64,000 nucleotides of DNA from Bacteroidota bacterium (GCA_023386235.1 JAEWKC010000041.1:1-64000), one strand, 5' to 3'; shown: positions 26,373-36,340, counted from the stretch's first letter. A program made the numbers and translations. Notes: generated from the sequence alone by a model not told the origin.

Positions 26373-27185
26373 ATGACAGTTGAGAGAAATTCAGTTATTG
26401 ATTACTACCTGTCTTATTTCTGTGCTGAAATAGCAGATGAAATTCTTACAACAAACGCTTCATACATTATTCCGATCACTTACAAATCTCAAAAAGCCCT
26501 CTTAAAAATCTCTTTTGAAGAAGAAGAAATAAGAGGTAATAAAGTTTTATTGCATTGGCAGGGCAAAGGCTGCGCAACTGTTTATGACCATCATCAAAAC
26601 GCGATTGTTATGGAGCTGCTCAATGCCAAACCCTCTCTGGCAGATTTGGCTAAAACCAATGATACGAAGGCTTCCGGGATAATGTGCGTTGTTCTTGCAC
26701 AAATACATTCGCTGCCAAAACATCCCGAACTGACAGAATTAAAAGACCGGTTTTCTTCTTTATTACACTCGTCTAACCATTTTCCAACAATACAGTTCAG
26801 CAAAGTATTAAGTCAAAACCTGTTGAATAATCAGCAGGAATGCTGCACACTTCATGGTGATATGCATCATGCGAATGTTTTATATGCTAACGAAAGAGGA
26901 TGGCTGGCTATTGATCCGAAAGGTTTATGGGGCGATGCCGCGTTTGACTATGCCAATATTTTCTGTAACCCTGATAAACAAACAGCTTTAAGTGAGCAGC
27001 GAATTGCACGACAATTGAATTTTATTTCTGACAATACAGGAATAGAAAAAGAAAGATTACTGCAGTGGGTTATTGCTTATTCCGCGCTTTCGGCCGTTTG
27101 GAGCATAGAAAGTAGCGAAGATTATGCACTTGCTTTGGGAATAAATGAACTGGCTGTAACAATGTATCAGGAACAAAATTATTGA
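26373..27185 (+). CDS. APH(6)/hydroxyurea-type phosphotransferase-like kinase
   Basis: The start is ATG 26373, directly after the lipoprotein stop; upstream frame would overlap that gene. The 270-residue product has an aminoglycoside-kinase fold with the Brenner motif LHGDMHHANVLY and the metal loop AIDPKGLWGDAAFDYAN typical of streptomycin 6- or hydroxyurea kinases. It may inactivate a natural product, or phosphorylate a normal metabolite. The product ends 6 bases from the convergent lptB gene with no terminator between. Confidence 0.8.
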   Translation: MTVERNSVIDYYLSYFCAEIADEILTTNASYIIPITYKSQKALLKISFEEEEIRGNKVLLHWQGKGCATVYDHHQNAIVMELLNAKPSLADLAKTNDTKASGIMCVVLAQIHSLPKHPELTELKDRFSSLLHSSNHFPTIQFSKVLSQNLLNNQQECCTLHGDMHHANVLYANERGWLAIDPKGLWGDAAFDYANIFCNPDKQTALSEQRIARQLNFISDNTGIEKERLLQWVIAYSALSAVWSIESSEDYALALGINELAVTMYQEQNY

Positions 27186-27191
27186 TTATTT

Positions 27192-28043
27192 TTACTCTTC
27201 TTTGTCTTCAAGAAAATCATCGGGGTTAATGTTTTTACGCATTTTTTGTTCTCTGCCCATTTCCAATATCCAGTCTTTACGTTTCAGTTCGAAGTTAGTA
27301 CCCAGATACAATCTTTTCACCTGCTCATCGGCAGCCAGTTCTTCCGCGGTGCCGTGTCGAAATATTATGCCATCAATAAGCAAATACGCCCTGTCGCAAA
27401 TAGATAAAGTTTCATTTACATTGTGGTCTGTAATAAGTATGCCGATGTTTTTATATTTTAAGCGCGCCACTACACCCTGAATATCTTCAACGGCAATAGG
27501 ATCAACCCCCGCGAAAGGCTCGTCCAGTAAAATGAATTTAGGATCCACCGCCAAAGCTCTTGCAATCTCCGTGCGCCTTCTCTCGCCCCCGCTCAGGCTG
27601 TCGCCATTGTTTTTTCTTACATGATGCAGGTTAAACTCGTCCAGCAATTCTTCCAGCTTTCTTTTTTGCTCTGTCCTGCTAAGATCCGTCATTTGCAGTA
27701 CGGCAAGCAAATTGTCTTCTACAGTCAGCTTACGAAATACCGAAGCTTCCTGCGGCAGATAGCCTATACCCATATTCGCGCGTTTATACATGGGAAACTT
27801 GGTTATATCTTCTTCATTCAGATATACGGTGCCGGAGTCGGGTTTTATAAGTCCTACCACCATATAGAAAGTGGTGGTCTTTCCTGCTCCATTCGGGCCC
27901 AGCAAGCCAACTATCTCTCCCTGATTTACATTGATGGATACTTTATCTACAACCGTTCTACTTTTGTATGTCTTTACCAGTTCTTTGGTATTAATTGTAA
28001 GGCTCAATGATTCTATCGTTTTAATCAGCACAAAAATAGGCAT
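27192..28043 (-). CDS. lptB: LPS export ABC transporter ATPase
   Basis: The 283-residue ATPase has Walker A GPNGAGKTT, the signature LSGGERRRTEIARAL, Walker B FILLDEPFAGVDPIA and the LptB-type region GIGYLPQEASVFRKLTVEDN. It powers extraction of lipopolysaccharide from the inner membrane with LptFG. It carries about 15 extra N-terminal residues and a 40-residue charged C-terminal tail compared with E. coli LptB; both are common in Bacteroidota. Divergent from metF. Confidence 0.93.
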   Translation of the reverse strand: MPIFVLIKTIESLSLTINTKELVKTYKSRTVVDKVSINVNQGEIVGLLGPNGAGKTTTFYMVVGLIKPDSGTVYLNEEDITKFPMYKRANMGIGYLPQEASVFRKLTVEDNLLAVLQMTDLSRTEQKRKLEELLDEFNLHHVRKNNGDSLSGGERRRTEIARALAVDPKFILLDEPFAGVDPIAVEDIQGVVARLKYKNIGILITDHNVNETLSICDRAYLLIDGIIFRHGTAEELAADEQVKRLYLGTNFELKRKDWILEMGREQKMRKNINPDDFLEDKEE

Positions 28044-28057
28044 AATAATTTTACTAT

Positions 28058-28081
28058 TTTGCTAATTTTACAGTTAGCAAA
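28058..28081. promoter_or_regulatory. Inverted repeat between lptB and metF
   Basis: TTTGCTAA-N8-TTAGCAAA is a perfect 8-base inverted repeat, one helical turn and a half long, 15 bases upstream of lptB and 33 upstream of metF. It is a candidate operator. No SAM riboswitch is seen before metF. Confidence 0.4.
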
Positions 28082-28114
28082 TATTAAGTATCTTGCAACA
28101 CAATTTTTAAGGAA

Positions 28115-29068
28115 ATGAAGGTTATTGAGCATTTACAAAGAAGCAACGACACCTTGTTGTCATACGAAATACTGCCTCCGCTAAAGGGAAAAAATATACA
28201 ATCTATATACAATCATTTAGATCCGTTGATGGAGTTTAACCCCTCGTGGATAAACGTTACGTATCATAGAAGCGAAACCATTCTCAAAACAAAAGAGGAC
28301 GGGAATCTTGAAAAAATCATTACGCGAAAAAGACCCGGCACCGTAGGAATATGCTCTGCCATTATGAATCATTACAGCGTTGATGCCGTGCCACACCTCA
28401 TTTGCGGCGGATTTTCCAAAAGCGAAACGGAAGAAGCATTGATCGATCTCAATTTTTTAGGCGTTAATAATGTCTTGGCTCTAAGAGGCGATGCTGCGAG
28501 AAATGATGACCATTTCATTCCACATACAGACGGACATGCCTATGCAGTGGATTTAGTAAAGCAAATAGTAGATATGAACAATGGAAGATATCTTGACAGT
28601 GATATTAAAAATGCCGAAAGAACGGATTTTTGCATTGGTGTGGCAGGCTATCCTGAAAAACATTTTGAATGCACCAGCTTAGCGGAAGATCTGGAATATT
28701 TAAAAAGAAAAGTGGCCGCAGGCGCGGAATACATCATGACCCAAATGTTTTTTGACAATAAAAAATTTTTCAGTTTTGTAGATGCCTGCAGAAGCCTTGA
28801 CATAAATGTGCCTATTATTCCGGGATTGAAAGCATTGACCACAAAAAATCAGCTGAAAACAATCCCTAAAATATTTAGTCTTGAACTTCCCGGAGATTTA
28901 ATAAAGGAAATGGAAAAAACCACTAACGATATCGATACCGAAAAAGTGGGCATAGAGTGGCTGATCAATCAAAGCAAAGAGCTCAAAGAATATGGCGTAC
29001 CAGTATTGCACTATTATACATTGGGCAAACCTTCCATAATCAGAAGCGTAGTAAAAGAAGTTTTTTAG
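28115..29068 (+). CDS. metF: 5,10-methylenetetrahydrofolate reductase
   Basis: The 317-residue flavin enzyme has the MetF barrel (SYEILPPLKGKNIQSIY, WINVTYHRSE, NNVLALRGD, GVAGYPEKH, EYIMTQMFFD). It makes 5-methyl-THF for methionine synthesis. It stands alone; methionine synthase is not in the window, but metZ is 12 kb away. Confidence 0.94.
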   Translation: MKVIEHLQRSNDTLLSYEILPPLKGKNIQSIYNHLDPLMEFNPSWINVTYHRSETILKTKEDGNLEKIITRKRPGTVGICSAIMNHYSVDAVPHLICGGFSKSETEEALIDLNFLGVNNVLALRGDAARNDDHFIPHTDGHAYAVDLVKQIVDMNNGRYLDSDIKNAERTDFCIGVAGYPEKHFECTSLAEDLEYLKRKVAAGAEYIMTQMFFDNKKFFSFVDACRSLDINVPIIPGLKALTTKNQLKTIPKIFSLELPGDLIKEMEKTTNDIDTEKVGIEWLINQSKELKEYGVPVLHYYTLGKPSIIRSVVKEVF

Positions 29069-29117
29069 TTAGTTGGAAAATTTTGCTACTTGCGAAATAG
29101 TGTTCAACTCTTCTTTT

Positions 29118-29804
29118 CTACACACTTACGTTAAACATATTGCCGATTATAGCGGTAATGATCATGGCTGCAGTTCCCCAAAAAGTAATACGCAGTATAG
29201 CTTTCAGCATATTAGATCCTCCGGTCTTCGCCGTCATTGCTCCAAGAAATATGAGAAAAATAATTGAAGAGCCGTATAAGGTATAAACCATTGATTTGAT
29301 AGGAGCAAATAAAGTAACCAGCAACGGCAGCGACCCTCCAAATATAAATGCGGCCGCTGATGCAAAAGCAGCCTGAAATGGTCTTGCTTTGGTGATTTCA
29401 TTAATGCCCAGCTCATCACGCGCATGTGCTTCCAATGCATTGTGACTGGTTAATTTTTCAGCTACAAGTATTGCTGTATCATGATCCAGGCCCCTGCTTT
29501 CATATATTCTGGTTAACTCTTCAAATTCTTTTTCGGGTGTTTCATTCAGCGCCTGCAATTCTCTTTTCAAATCGGAATTTTCTACATCCGATTGCGAACT
29601 TACTGAAACATACTCTCCTGCAGCCATCGACAAAGCTCCTGCTACTAACCCTGCAACAGTAGAAAGAATGATCGTATCTCTTGAAGCATTGGCAGCCGCT
29701 ACACCAATAGCCAAACTGGTGACAGAGATGATGCCATCGTTGGCTCCAAGAACGGCAGCTCTTAGCCAGCCACTTCTGTTTACGTAATGATATTTTGCTT
29801 CCAT
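29118..29804 (-). CDS. VIT1/CCC1-family transporter
   Basis: A 228-residue membrane protein with helices in the order of the VIT family. The first contains the signature GANDGIISVTSLAIGV, then ALSMAAGEYVSVSSQ; a charged cytoplasmic helix region (about 70-140) follows and three more helices. Relatives move Fe2+ or Mn2+. Convergent with metF; the metal is not known here. Confidence 0.88.
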   Translation of the reverse strand: MEAKYHYVNRSGWLRAAVLGANDGIISVTSLAIGVAAANASRDTIILSTVAGLVAGALSMAAGEYVSVSSQSDVENSDLKRELQALNETPEKEFEELTRIYESRGLDHDTAILVAEKLTSHNALEAHARDELGINEITKARPFQAAFASAAAFIFGGSLPLLVTLFAPIKSMVYTLYGSSIIFLIFLGAMTAKTGGSNMLKAILRITFWGTAAMIITAIIGNMFNVSV

Positions 29805-29931
29805 ACAATAAAGTCAACAGGTAAAAGTAAATATAATGAATAATTTTTGAAGATGATTTTTATCAGGAAATAGTGAAAGCAATATTCTTTAATAAATAAG
29901 AAATAATACCCAACCTATGTTTTATGTAAAT

Positions 29932-29963
29932 AAAAAAAGCCGGCGTATTTACCGGCTTTTTTA
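29932..29963 (-). terminator. Terminator of the RND efflux operon
   Basis: AGCCGG-N8-CCGGCT flanked by A- and T-runs, 19 bases after the RND gene; symmetric, so it can act in both directions. Confidence 0.8.
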
Positions 29964-29981
29964 TCAGTATGCTTTCACTGG

Positions 29982-32900
29982 TTAATGAAATTTTCTTTTT
30001 CTTTCCGCAGCACTAAGATATCTTCTTTTCTTTTTAGATTCATCATCGGTTGTTTGACGTTCTATCACTTTTACTCTCATTTTTCTAAAGCGTCTTGCAA
30101 ATATTTTTGCCTTTATTCTGTCTACTATGTAATAAACGCAAGGCACTACCAGCAAAGTAAGGAATAACGAGCTTGTCAGCCCACCAATGATTACCCATGC
30201 CATACCATTTTTAAATTCAGAACCGGCGCCCGATGCTAAGGCAATCGGCATCATACCGAATACCATGGCCAGCGTTGTCATCATAATAGGACGAAATCTT
30301 TCGCGACCGGCATCTATCAATGCCTGCACCAGATTTTCTCCCTGTGCTTTACGATGATTGGCAAAATCGACAAGTAATATACCGTTTTTAGCAACCAGCC
30401 CCATCAACATGATGAACCCGATCATGGCAAAAATAGTAAGCTCTTCCCTCGTGAGAGCCAAAGCGAACAAAGCGCCTATCAATGCCAGAGGCAAAGCAAA
30501 CAATACCACAAAAGGATAGATAGCATTATCATACAAAGCAACCATTACAAAATACACCAGTAAAATAGCTATTCCCAAAGCCATGAACAAACTGGCAAAA
30601 GAGTCATTCATGTTTTCCTGTGCTCCTACAAATTGCCAGCTGGTTCCTTCAGGTAGTTTTACTTCTTCCAGCTTATCACTTATCTCCTGTCCTATTTCCC
30701 CGGCAGAGCGCCCTAATGTATAAGCGTTTACTGTCATAGATGGCAGCCTGTCCATACGTTGAAGAATAGACTCACCCTGCACCTCACTTACGGTAGCAAA
30801 CTGCGAAAGCTCTATGGGCAATCCCTGGGCATTTCTAAAAGTAAGTGCTTCTATATCTTTTACAGAACGCGTATCGGCTTCGTCAAGTTTTACCATAATG
30901 TCGTATTCATTGCCCTGATAGGTGTATTTCGCATTATCATTGCCCCTGAAGCCACTGGCCATGCCTGCTCCCACTTCTGATGCATTAATGCCAAATAGCG
31001 ACATTTTTTCTCTGTTGAGCTCTACATGCACTTCCGGCCTCGGCGTTTTTGTACTGAATTCCACATAGCGTGTACCGTTTACGTCTTCCACTATTTGTCT
31101 TACTTTTTCCGCGGCTACCCTAACATCTTCACGAACGGGGCCTTTTACAGCTACCTGCATATCCGCCTGTCCGCCATTGGCAAAAGAAACGCCTGTCATA
31201 GTAGCTTTTATACCCGGAATATGTGCTACGCTATCCTGCATTTTGGCACTGAAATCATCTACAGACAATGCTCTTTCTTTTTTATCTACCAACTGCACCG
31301 TCATCTCTGCATAGTTAGAGCTATTGCCTCCAAAACTTTCCGTGGAATAACCAATATTGGAAAATACATGGACTACCTCCGGCTGCCGAAGAAGGATTTT
31401 TTCAATCTCCATAGTCAGTTGATTGGTATTGTATAAAGAAGACTGCGAGGCAGTTTCAATCTTTACGCTCATTTTGCCATCATCTGTTTTAGACATGAAT
31501 GAGAACCCGATAAAACCAAGCGGCACTAAGGCTCCGGCAAGAAGGAATAAAAATATAACGCCACTAAAAACAATTAATTTATGTTTAAGCGCCCATTGTA
31601 AAACAGCCGTATAGCTGTCTCTCATAGACGTAATGAAATTTTCAAACCCAATATTCATTCTTCCCCATAAGGTTTTAGGATTAAGATGCACTACTTTCCC
31701 AAACCTTGATGCAAGCAGGGGCGTTAAGGTAAAACAGACAAATAAACTCATGAGCGTAGAAACCACCACCACTAAGGCAAACTCGCGCAACACAGCGCCG
31801 ATAATACCTCCTGAAAGTGCCAATGGTAAAAATACTACCACATCCACCATTGTGATGGCCACAGCTGTAAAGCCAATCTCTGACCGGCCTTCGAGCGTAG
31901 CAAACCATTTGTTTTTGCCCATTTCCAGGTGCCGCATAATGTTCTCCAATATTACGATAGAGTCATCCACAAGAATACCTACAACCAAAGAAAGTCCCAT
32001 CAACGTCATCAGGTTAAGCGACATACCGAACACATACATTGCAATGAATGTGGGGATGATAGATGCCGGGAGCGCCACCAATACAAACGTAGAACTTCTG
32101 AAGCTATGCAAAAAGAAAAGCATGACGAGCGATACAATCACGATTGCCAGAAACAGATCGAGCATTACCGCATTGGCAGATTCCAGCGTATAGATGGACT
32201 GATCATCGGCAATAACAAATTTCAGGTTATTGGCTTTGTACAAAGCCTCCATTGTTTGTAATCTTTCCTGCACACCCTGGCTTACTGATACCGAATTGGC
32301 ATCGGTTTGCTTCATTACCATAATACCAATTGACGGTATGCCGTTGGTACGGTTGATAGCTGTTTGCTTTTCTGTGCCTTCCTGCACATCGGCAACATCT
32401 CTTAAATATATTTTAGCGCCTGTTGGTGTAGAGGATATCACCATGTTTTGCAGATCATCTACATTGTTGAATTTTACATTATAGGTGATGGCGTAGTTAT
32501 TGGCTTCTGTTTCCAGGCTTCCTGCCGGGGTAGAAATACTGGATGCATTTACCACCTGCGCCAATTGTGCAATGGTTAGTCCATAAGCCTTTAATTTATC
32601 TCTATTGGCATTTACCGTAATTTGTCGTTCGGTGCCTCCAATAACAATTACCTGCCCTACTCCTTCTACATTGGATATTTGCGGCTTTAGCTGCTTGTCT
32701 ATCAAATCGTAGAGTGCGGCGTTATCCAGATCGGAAGATACACCCATTTGCAATACAGGAAAATCACTTGTACTGAATTTCATCAATATCGGACTTTCGC
32801 TGTCTTCCGGAAGTATGCTGGATATCTGATCCAGTTTGCGCTGGGCATCGGCCAGTGCTTTCTCTACGTCTACGCCGTTTTTCAGCTCAAGCAATACACT

Positions 32901-33170
32901 GGATACATTCTGTTGGCTGGAGGCTGTAATTTTATCCACGCCTTCTACCGTAGAAAGCATCTCTTCCACATGTTTGGTAATGGTATTTTCCACTTCTTCC
33001 GCCGAGGCGCCAATGTACATTGTTTGCGCTGTAACGATATTAGCGTCAAACTTGGGTAACAATTCATAGTTAAGTCTACCATAGAAGAGTGCGCCGAACA
33101 AAATAAGTACGGTAAATATTACAATGATAAGTAAGGGTCTTTTTAACGAAATCTCGGTTACACTTGCCAT
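29982..33170 (-). CDS. RND-family multidrug efflux permease
   Basis: A 1062-residue AcrB/MexB-type pump with 12 membrane helices. Helix 4 has the proton-relay LVVGILVDDSIVILENI; two large periplasmic porter domains lie at about 35-330 and 560-870. The charged C-terminal tail is long. It exports drugs or toxins by proton exchange. Last gene of the tetR-tolC-MFP-RND operon and only 19 bases after the adaptor. Confidence 0.94.
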   Translation of the reverse strand: MASVTEISLKRPLLIIVIFTVLILFGALFYGRLNYELLPKFDANIVTAQTMYIGASAEEVENTITKHVEEMLSTVEGVDKITASSQQNVSSVLLELKNGVDVEKALADAQRKLDQISSILPEDSESPILMKFSTSDFPVLQMGVSSDLDNAALYDLIDKQLKPQISNVEGVGQVIVIGGTERQITVNANRDKLKAYGLTIAQLAQVVNASSISTPAGSLETEANNYAITYNVKFNNVDDLQNMVISSTPTGAKIYLRDVADVQEGTEKQTAINRTNGIPSIGIMVMKQTDANSVSVSQGVQERLQTMEALYKANNLKFVIADDQSIYTLESANAVMLDLFLAIVIVSLVMLFFLHSFRSSTFVLVALPASIIPTFIAMYVFGMSLNLMTLMGLSLVVGILVDDSIVILENIMRHLEMGKNKWFATLEGRSEIGFTAVAITMVDVVVFLPLALSGGIIGAVLREFALVVVVSTLMSLFVCFTLTPLLASRFGKVVHLNPKTLWGRMNIGFENFITSMRDSYTAVLQWALKHKLIVFSGVIFLFLLAGALVPLGFIGFSFMSKTDDGKMSVKIETASQSSLYNTNQLTMEIEKILLRQPEVVHVFSNIGYSTESFGGNSSNYAEMTVQLVDKKERALSVDDFSAKMQDSVAHIPGIKATMTGVSFANGGQADMQVAVKGPVREDVRVAAEKVRQIVEDVNGTRYVEFSTKTPRPEVHVELNREKMSLFGINASEVGAGMASGFRGNDNAKYTYQGNEYDIMVKLDEADTRSVKDIEALTFRNAQGLPIELSQFATVSEVQGESILQRMDRLPSMTVNAYTLGRSAGEIGQEISDKLEEVKLPEGTSWQFVGAQENMNDSFASLFMALGIAILLVYFVMVALYDNAIYPFVVLFALPLALIGALFALALTREELTIFAMIGFIMLMGLVAKNGILLVDFANHRKAQGENLVQALIDAGRERFRPIMMTTLAMVFGMMPIALASGAGSEFKNGMAWVIIGGLTSSLFLTLLVVPCVYYIVDRIKAKIFARRFRKMRVKVIERQTTDDESKKKRRYLSAAERKRKFH

Positions 33171-33189
33171 TTGTTTCTTTTAAATATTT

Positions 33190-34281
33190 TTACTGTAAGT
33201 TTGTTTTTAAAGGCATAGCGTTTACTTTAGTGCTGTCGCTGAGGTTTATTTGTCCGTTTACAATTACTTTATCCCCTTCGTTCAGTCCTGAAGCTACTTC
33301 TACTTCCTGCCCCATATCTCTGCCGATTGTTACCTGCTGCAAAATTGCCAGGCTATCTCTAATGATATATAGCTTCGGCTGTTTCAATCCGTCTACAAAA
33401 GCGCTTCTTGGTACTAGCAACATGGCTCTGTCCATTGGTCTTGTAAAGTTTACATTTACGAATGTGCCTGCTTTTAAAGGATTAGCGCCACTATTGTTAA
33501 TAGTCACTTCTACCTGATAATTATGCGCCGCATCGCCTTGCTTGCTGATGTAGGTTATGGTTCCGTCATATTCCACACCCGGGTAAATATCGGTTGTTAC
33601 TTTTACTCTTGTGCCTTCCCTGAGAGAGTAAACATCCGACTCGTTAATCATTACAGAGGCTTTAAGCCTTGATACATCTACAATGTGCCCCAGTACGGAA
33701 CCGGGACCTACAAATTCTCCCTGCTCGCTATTCTTTAAAGTAACTTCTCCGCTGATAGGCGCTTTTATAGCATTGTCTGTTGACTGGCGTTGCAAAATTC
33801 TTATTTGTGCATTGGCATTGTCTAACCTTAATTTCGCATCATCAAGATTCATTTGTGTAGCGGCATTGCCTTCTACTAAAACTGTAAAACGTTTTACATC
33901 TTTCGCGGCCCGGTCGCGCTCCAGTTCAGCCTGGCGCATGTTCAGGTTCATATTCTCATTGTCTACCCTTGCCAGTGTTTGTCCCTGTCTTACATACGAA
34001 CCCAGTTGAAAGTTTACGCCAACCAGCTTTCCGCCAGAAATAGCATTGATATCTGCTTCTCGATAAGGAATGAGTGTACCTGTTTTGATCAGTCCATCAT
34101 TTATATTTTGAAAACCGGCCACCACATAGTTTACCGGAATCAGCACTTCCTTTACACTTACGGTTTTGGCTTTCTCAGCATCAAGATATTTTTTATTATC
34201 TACCAGCCTCCAAATAATTAGTGCCAATACAACGATGCTAATTATAGAAAATATTAATATCTTTCTGTTTCTCGAAGTCAT
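33190..34281 (-). CDS. Periplasmic adaptor subunit (HlyD/AcrA type)
   Basis: The 363-residue protein is anchored by one N-terminal helix (ILIFSIISIVVLALIIW). A lipoyl domain (INAISGGKLVGVNFQLGSYVRQG) is split by a coiled-coil hairpin (about 110-165), followed by beta-barrel and membrane-proximal domains. It bridges the RND pump and TolC-like channel encoded on either side. Confidence 0.92.
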   Translation of the reverse strand: MTSRNRKILIFSIISIVVLALIIWRLVDNKKYLDAEKAKTVSVKEVLIPVNYVVAGFQNINDGLIKTGTLIPYREADINAISGGKLVGVNFQLGSYVRQGQTLARVDNENMNLNMRQAELERDRAAKDVKRFTVLVEGNAATQMNLDDAKLRLDNANAQIRILQRQSTDNAIKAPISGEVTLKNSEQGEFVGPGSVLGHIVDVSRLKASVMINESDVYSLREGTRVKVTTDIYPGVEYDGTITYISKQGDAAHNYQVEVTINNSGANPLKAGTFVNVNFTRPMDRAMLLVPRSAFVDGLKQPKLYIIRDSLAILQQVTIGRDMGQEVEVASGLNEGDKVIVNGQINLSDSTKVNAMPLKTNLQ

Positions 34282-34303
34282 AAAATTTATAATTTAATGT
34301 TTT

Positions 34304-35665
34304 TTATAGATTTTGATAGTATTGATATAACGTTCCGTTTGCTTTATTCAATTCCAACTCTGCAATATAGAAATCAAGAAGGGATTGCATATAGTTGTTT
34401 TGCGCGGTCCACATAGACATTTCTACATTTAATAAGTCTGAAAGCTGAGCCACGCCCTGCTTGTACTGCAGGTTTGTATTGTTATAAACTTCCTGCGCAA
34501 GCGCAAGGTTTTGCCTGTTGACAGTAATGGTATTATATGCAGACAATAATTGTGTTTTGGAATTTTGAAACTGAAGGTTCTGCAACTGTTCATTTAGCTT
34601 TAAAGATTCTACTGCATTTAGATATTCATAATTTGCCTGCTTATATCTCGCGTCTCTTCCAAACCCGCTGAAAGGATTCCAAGCTAATCTAATGCCTACA
34701 GAAGAAAAATTATACAAAGGATCAAACGCCTGCCCCAACTTATCACCAAATCCGTTAAAACCATACCGGGCATAAAAGCCTAATGACGGAAAAGCCTCTG
34801 CTTTAATATTTTCTTTGTTTAATTGCAGCAATTCGATCTGTGTTTCCTGCAACTTTTTTTCTATACTGTTGGAATATTCAAAATCCGGCATAAAAACCTC
34901 ATCGGGCATTCTATTGAGCCACCTCGAAGTATCTGCCAAAGCTACAGATGTGCTCTGATTTATACCTACATTGGTTTTAAAAGAATTTAACGCAACCTGG
35001 TAAGTGTTTTTGGCTATTTCCAATTGCGATAGAATATTATTTAAATTCAGTCTCGTTTGCGATACATCAACTTTGGTAGCCACACCCTGCTCTTCACGTA
35101 GGTTTACAACTCTCAACAGTTCCTGATATCTGGCAATATTCGCATTCAGCAGTTCTATTCTTTTTTGTGCTATAATGATTTGATAATAGGCATAAGCAAT
35201 ATTATAAATCAGGTTTTGCCTTGTCTGCTCAAAAGTTTGTTCGGCCAGCCTGTTATTAGGTTCTGCCGCTTTTAAGCCTACCAGTATTTGCTGGTTGTAC
35301 AATTGCTGGTCAAGTTGCGCTGTGATGCTGGAATTGTATTTTTGACCAAATGCTACAGGTCCGCCACCCATAGAAAAAGTTTCTCCGTTGGGCAAAGTAA
35401 TAGGTATAGCTGGAAAATATGTAGACTGTACTTTTAAGTTAGCGTCCAGTGTACTGGAAATATTTACCTGGGGCAAGTACGCGGCAAGTGTTTCTCTTTT
35501 CTTTTCCTTGGCCATTTCAATTCTGTTCTTTCCTATAAAAATAGAGGAATGATTATTTAAACCATAGCCTATACTTTCTTTTAACGTAAGCTGATGTTCC
35601 TGCGCGCTAGCGGAAATGCCCATGAACAGTATGCTTGAAATTATCAATAACTTAATTATGCGCAT
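34304..35665 (-). CDS. TolC-family outer-membrane efflux channel
   Basis: The 453-residue protein has a signal peptide (MRIIKLLIISSILFMGISASA) and two long OEP coiled-coil repeats (around 45-235 and 270-445), with VDVSQTRLNLNNILSQLE typical of the family. Forms the outer-membrane tunnel for the pump. Its start overlaps the tetR stop by 14 bases, so translation may be coupled. Confidence 0.92.
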   Translation of the reverse strand: MRIIKLLIISSILFMGISASAQEHQLTLKESIGYGLNNHSSIFIGKNRIEMAKEKKRETLAAYLPQVNISSTLDANLKVQSTYFPAIPITLPNGETFSMGGGPVAFGQKYNSSITAQLDQQLYNQQILVGLKAAEPNNRLAEQTFEQTRQNLIYNIAYAYYQIIIAQKRIELLNANIARYQELLRVVNLREEQGVATKVDVSQTRLNLNNILSQLEIAKNTYQVALNSFKTNVGINQSTSVALADTSRWLNRMPDEVFMPDFEYSNSIEKKLQETQIELLQLNKENIKAEAFPSLGFYARYGFNGFGDKLGQAFDPLYNFSSVGIRLAWNPFSGFGRDARYKQANYEYLNAVESLKLNEQLQNLQFQNSKTQLLSAYNTITVNRQNLALAQEVYNNTNLQYKQGVAQLSDLLNVEMSMWTAQNNYMQSLLDFYIAELELNKANGTLYQYYQNL

Positions 35666-36296
35666 GTATATTATTTTTTTTCTCTTTGGTTTTCATTTTA
35701 ATAAACAGTTCGTATCCTTTTTTGGTAGCGATGCCAAACGTGAAAAGATCAAACAGCTCGCTATATATTTCTGCAAGACTAATTTTTACTTTAGATTGAA
35801 AATCGGGTAAAAAAGCAATCAGAATATTTTCTAACCTGTAATGCACAGCTACTTCAATATTTAAATCAGCTCTGAACAATCCATCGGCTATACCCCATTC
35901 CACATTTTCTTTTAGCTTATTGTAAAGCTCGTTATTCTTGTATTGTATAAACTTCTCATAAGCAGCCGGATAGTATTTTTTAAGATCGTACAATACCAGT
36001 GGGTTGATGGTTTTAAACAGATCCGCGCTTTGCTCAATCATTACAAAACTTTCTTCAATAGCATTTTTTGCATTGCGTTTGGTTGACGCGTTGTCGCAAT
36101 CATTCTTATTCAATATGGTTTCTATTGCATTTTCCACCAGTTCTTTTTTGTCTTTACAATATTGGTACAATGTTTTTTTACTTATACCGGTGTCCGAAGC
36201 AATATCATCCATCGTTACACTTTTTACACCATATTGTATAAAAAGCCTGAGAGAATGTTTCAGTATTCTTTTCTTTATTTCAGGTACTTCTTGCAT
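35652..36296 (-). CDS. TetR/AcrR-family regulator of the efflux operon
   Basis: The 214-residue protein has an N-terminal TetR helix-turn-helix (VTMDDIASDTGISKKTLYQYCKDKKELV, about 25-55) and a helical ligand-binding domain. First gene of the tetR-tolC-MFP-RND operon, which it probably represses. A palindrome lies over its promoter (36315-36340). The inducer is unknown. Confidence 0.92.
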   Translation of the reverse strand: MQEVPEIKKRILKHSLRLFIQYGVKSVTMDDIASDTGISKKTLYQYCKDKKELVENAIETILNKNDCDNASTKRNAKNAIEESFVMIEQSADLFKTINPLVLYDLKKYYPAAYEKFIQYKNNELYNKLKENVEWGIADGLFRADLNIEVAVHYRLENILIAFLPDFQSKVKISLAEIYSELFDLFTFGIATKKGYELFIKMKTKEKKNNIHAHN

Positions 36297-36304
36297 TTCG
36301 GCTG

Positions 36305-36340
36305 CGAAACTATGGAAACTTTTTTTGTTCTCAAAGTTTC
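36305..36340 (-). promoter_or_regulatory. Promoter and candidate TetR operator of the efflux operon
   Basis: On the minus strand TTTG (36332-36335) is 19 bases from TAGTTTCG (36305-36312), one base from the -7 consensus, giving a start near the ATG. GAAACTTT (36315-36322) and AAAGTTTC (36333-36340) form an inverted repeat that fills the spacer and covers the -33 box, a classic place for autorepression. Confidence 0.5.

Noticed and set aside
28044..28114. SAM riboswitch before metF
   Set aside because: The gap is 71 bases and has only one inverted repeat; it lacks conserved SAM riboswitch structure.
31633..32193. Long plus-strand frame opposite the RND pump gene
   Set aside because: It mirrors codon bias of the transporter and shows no domain or signal.
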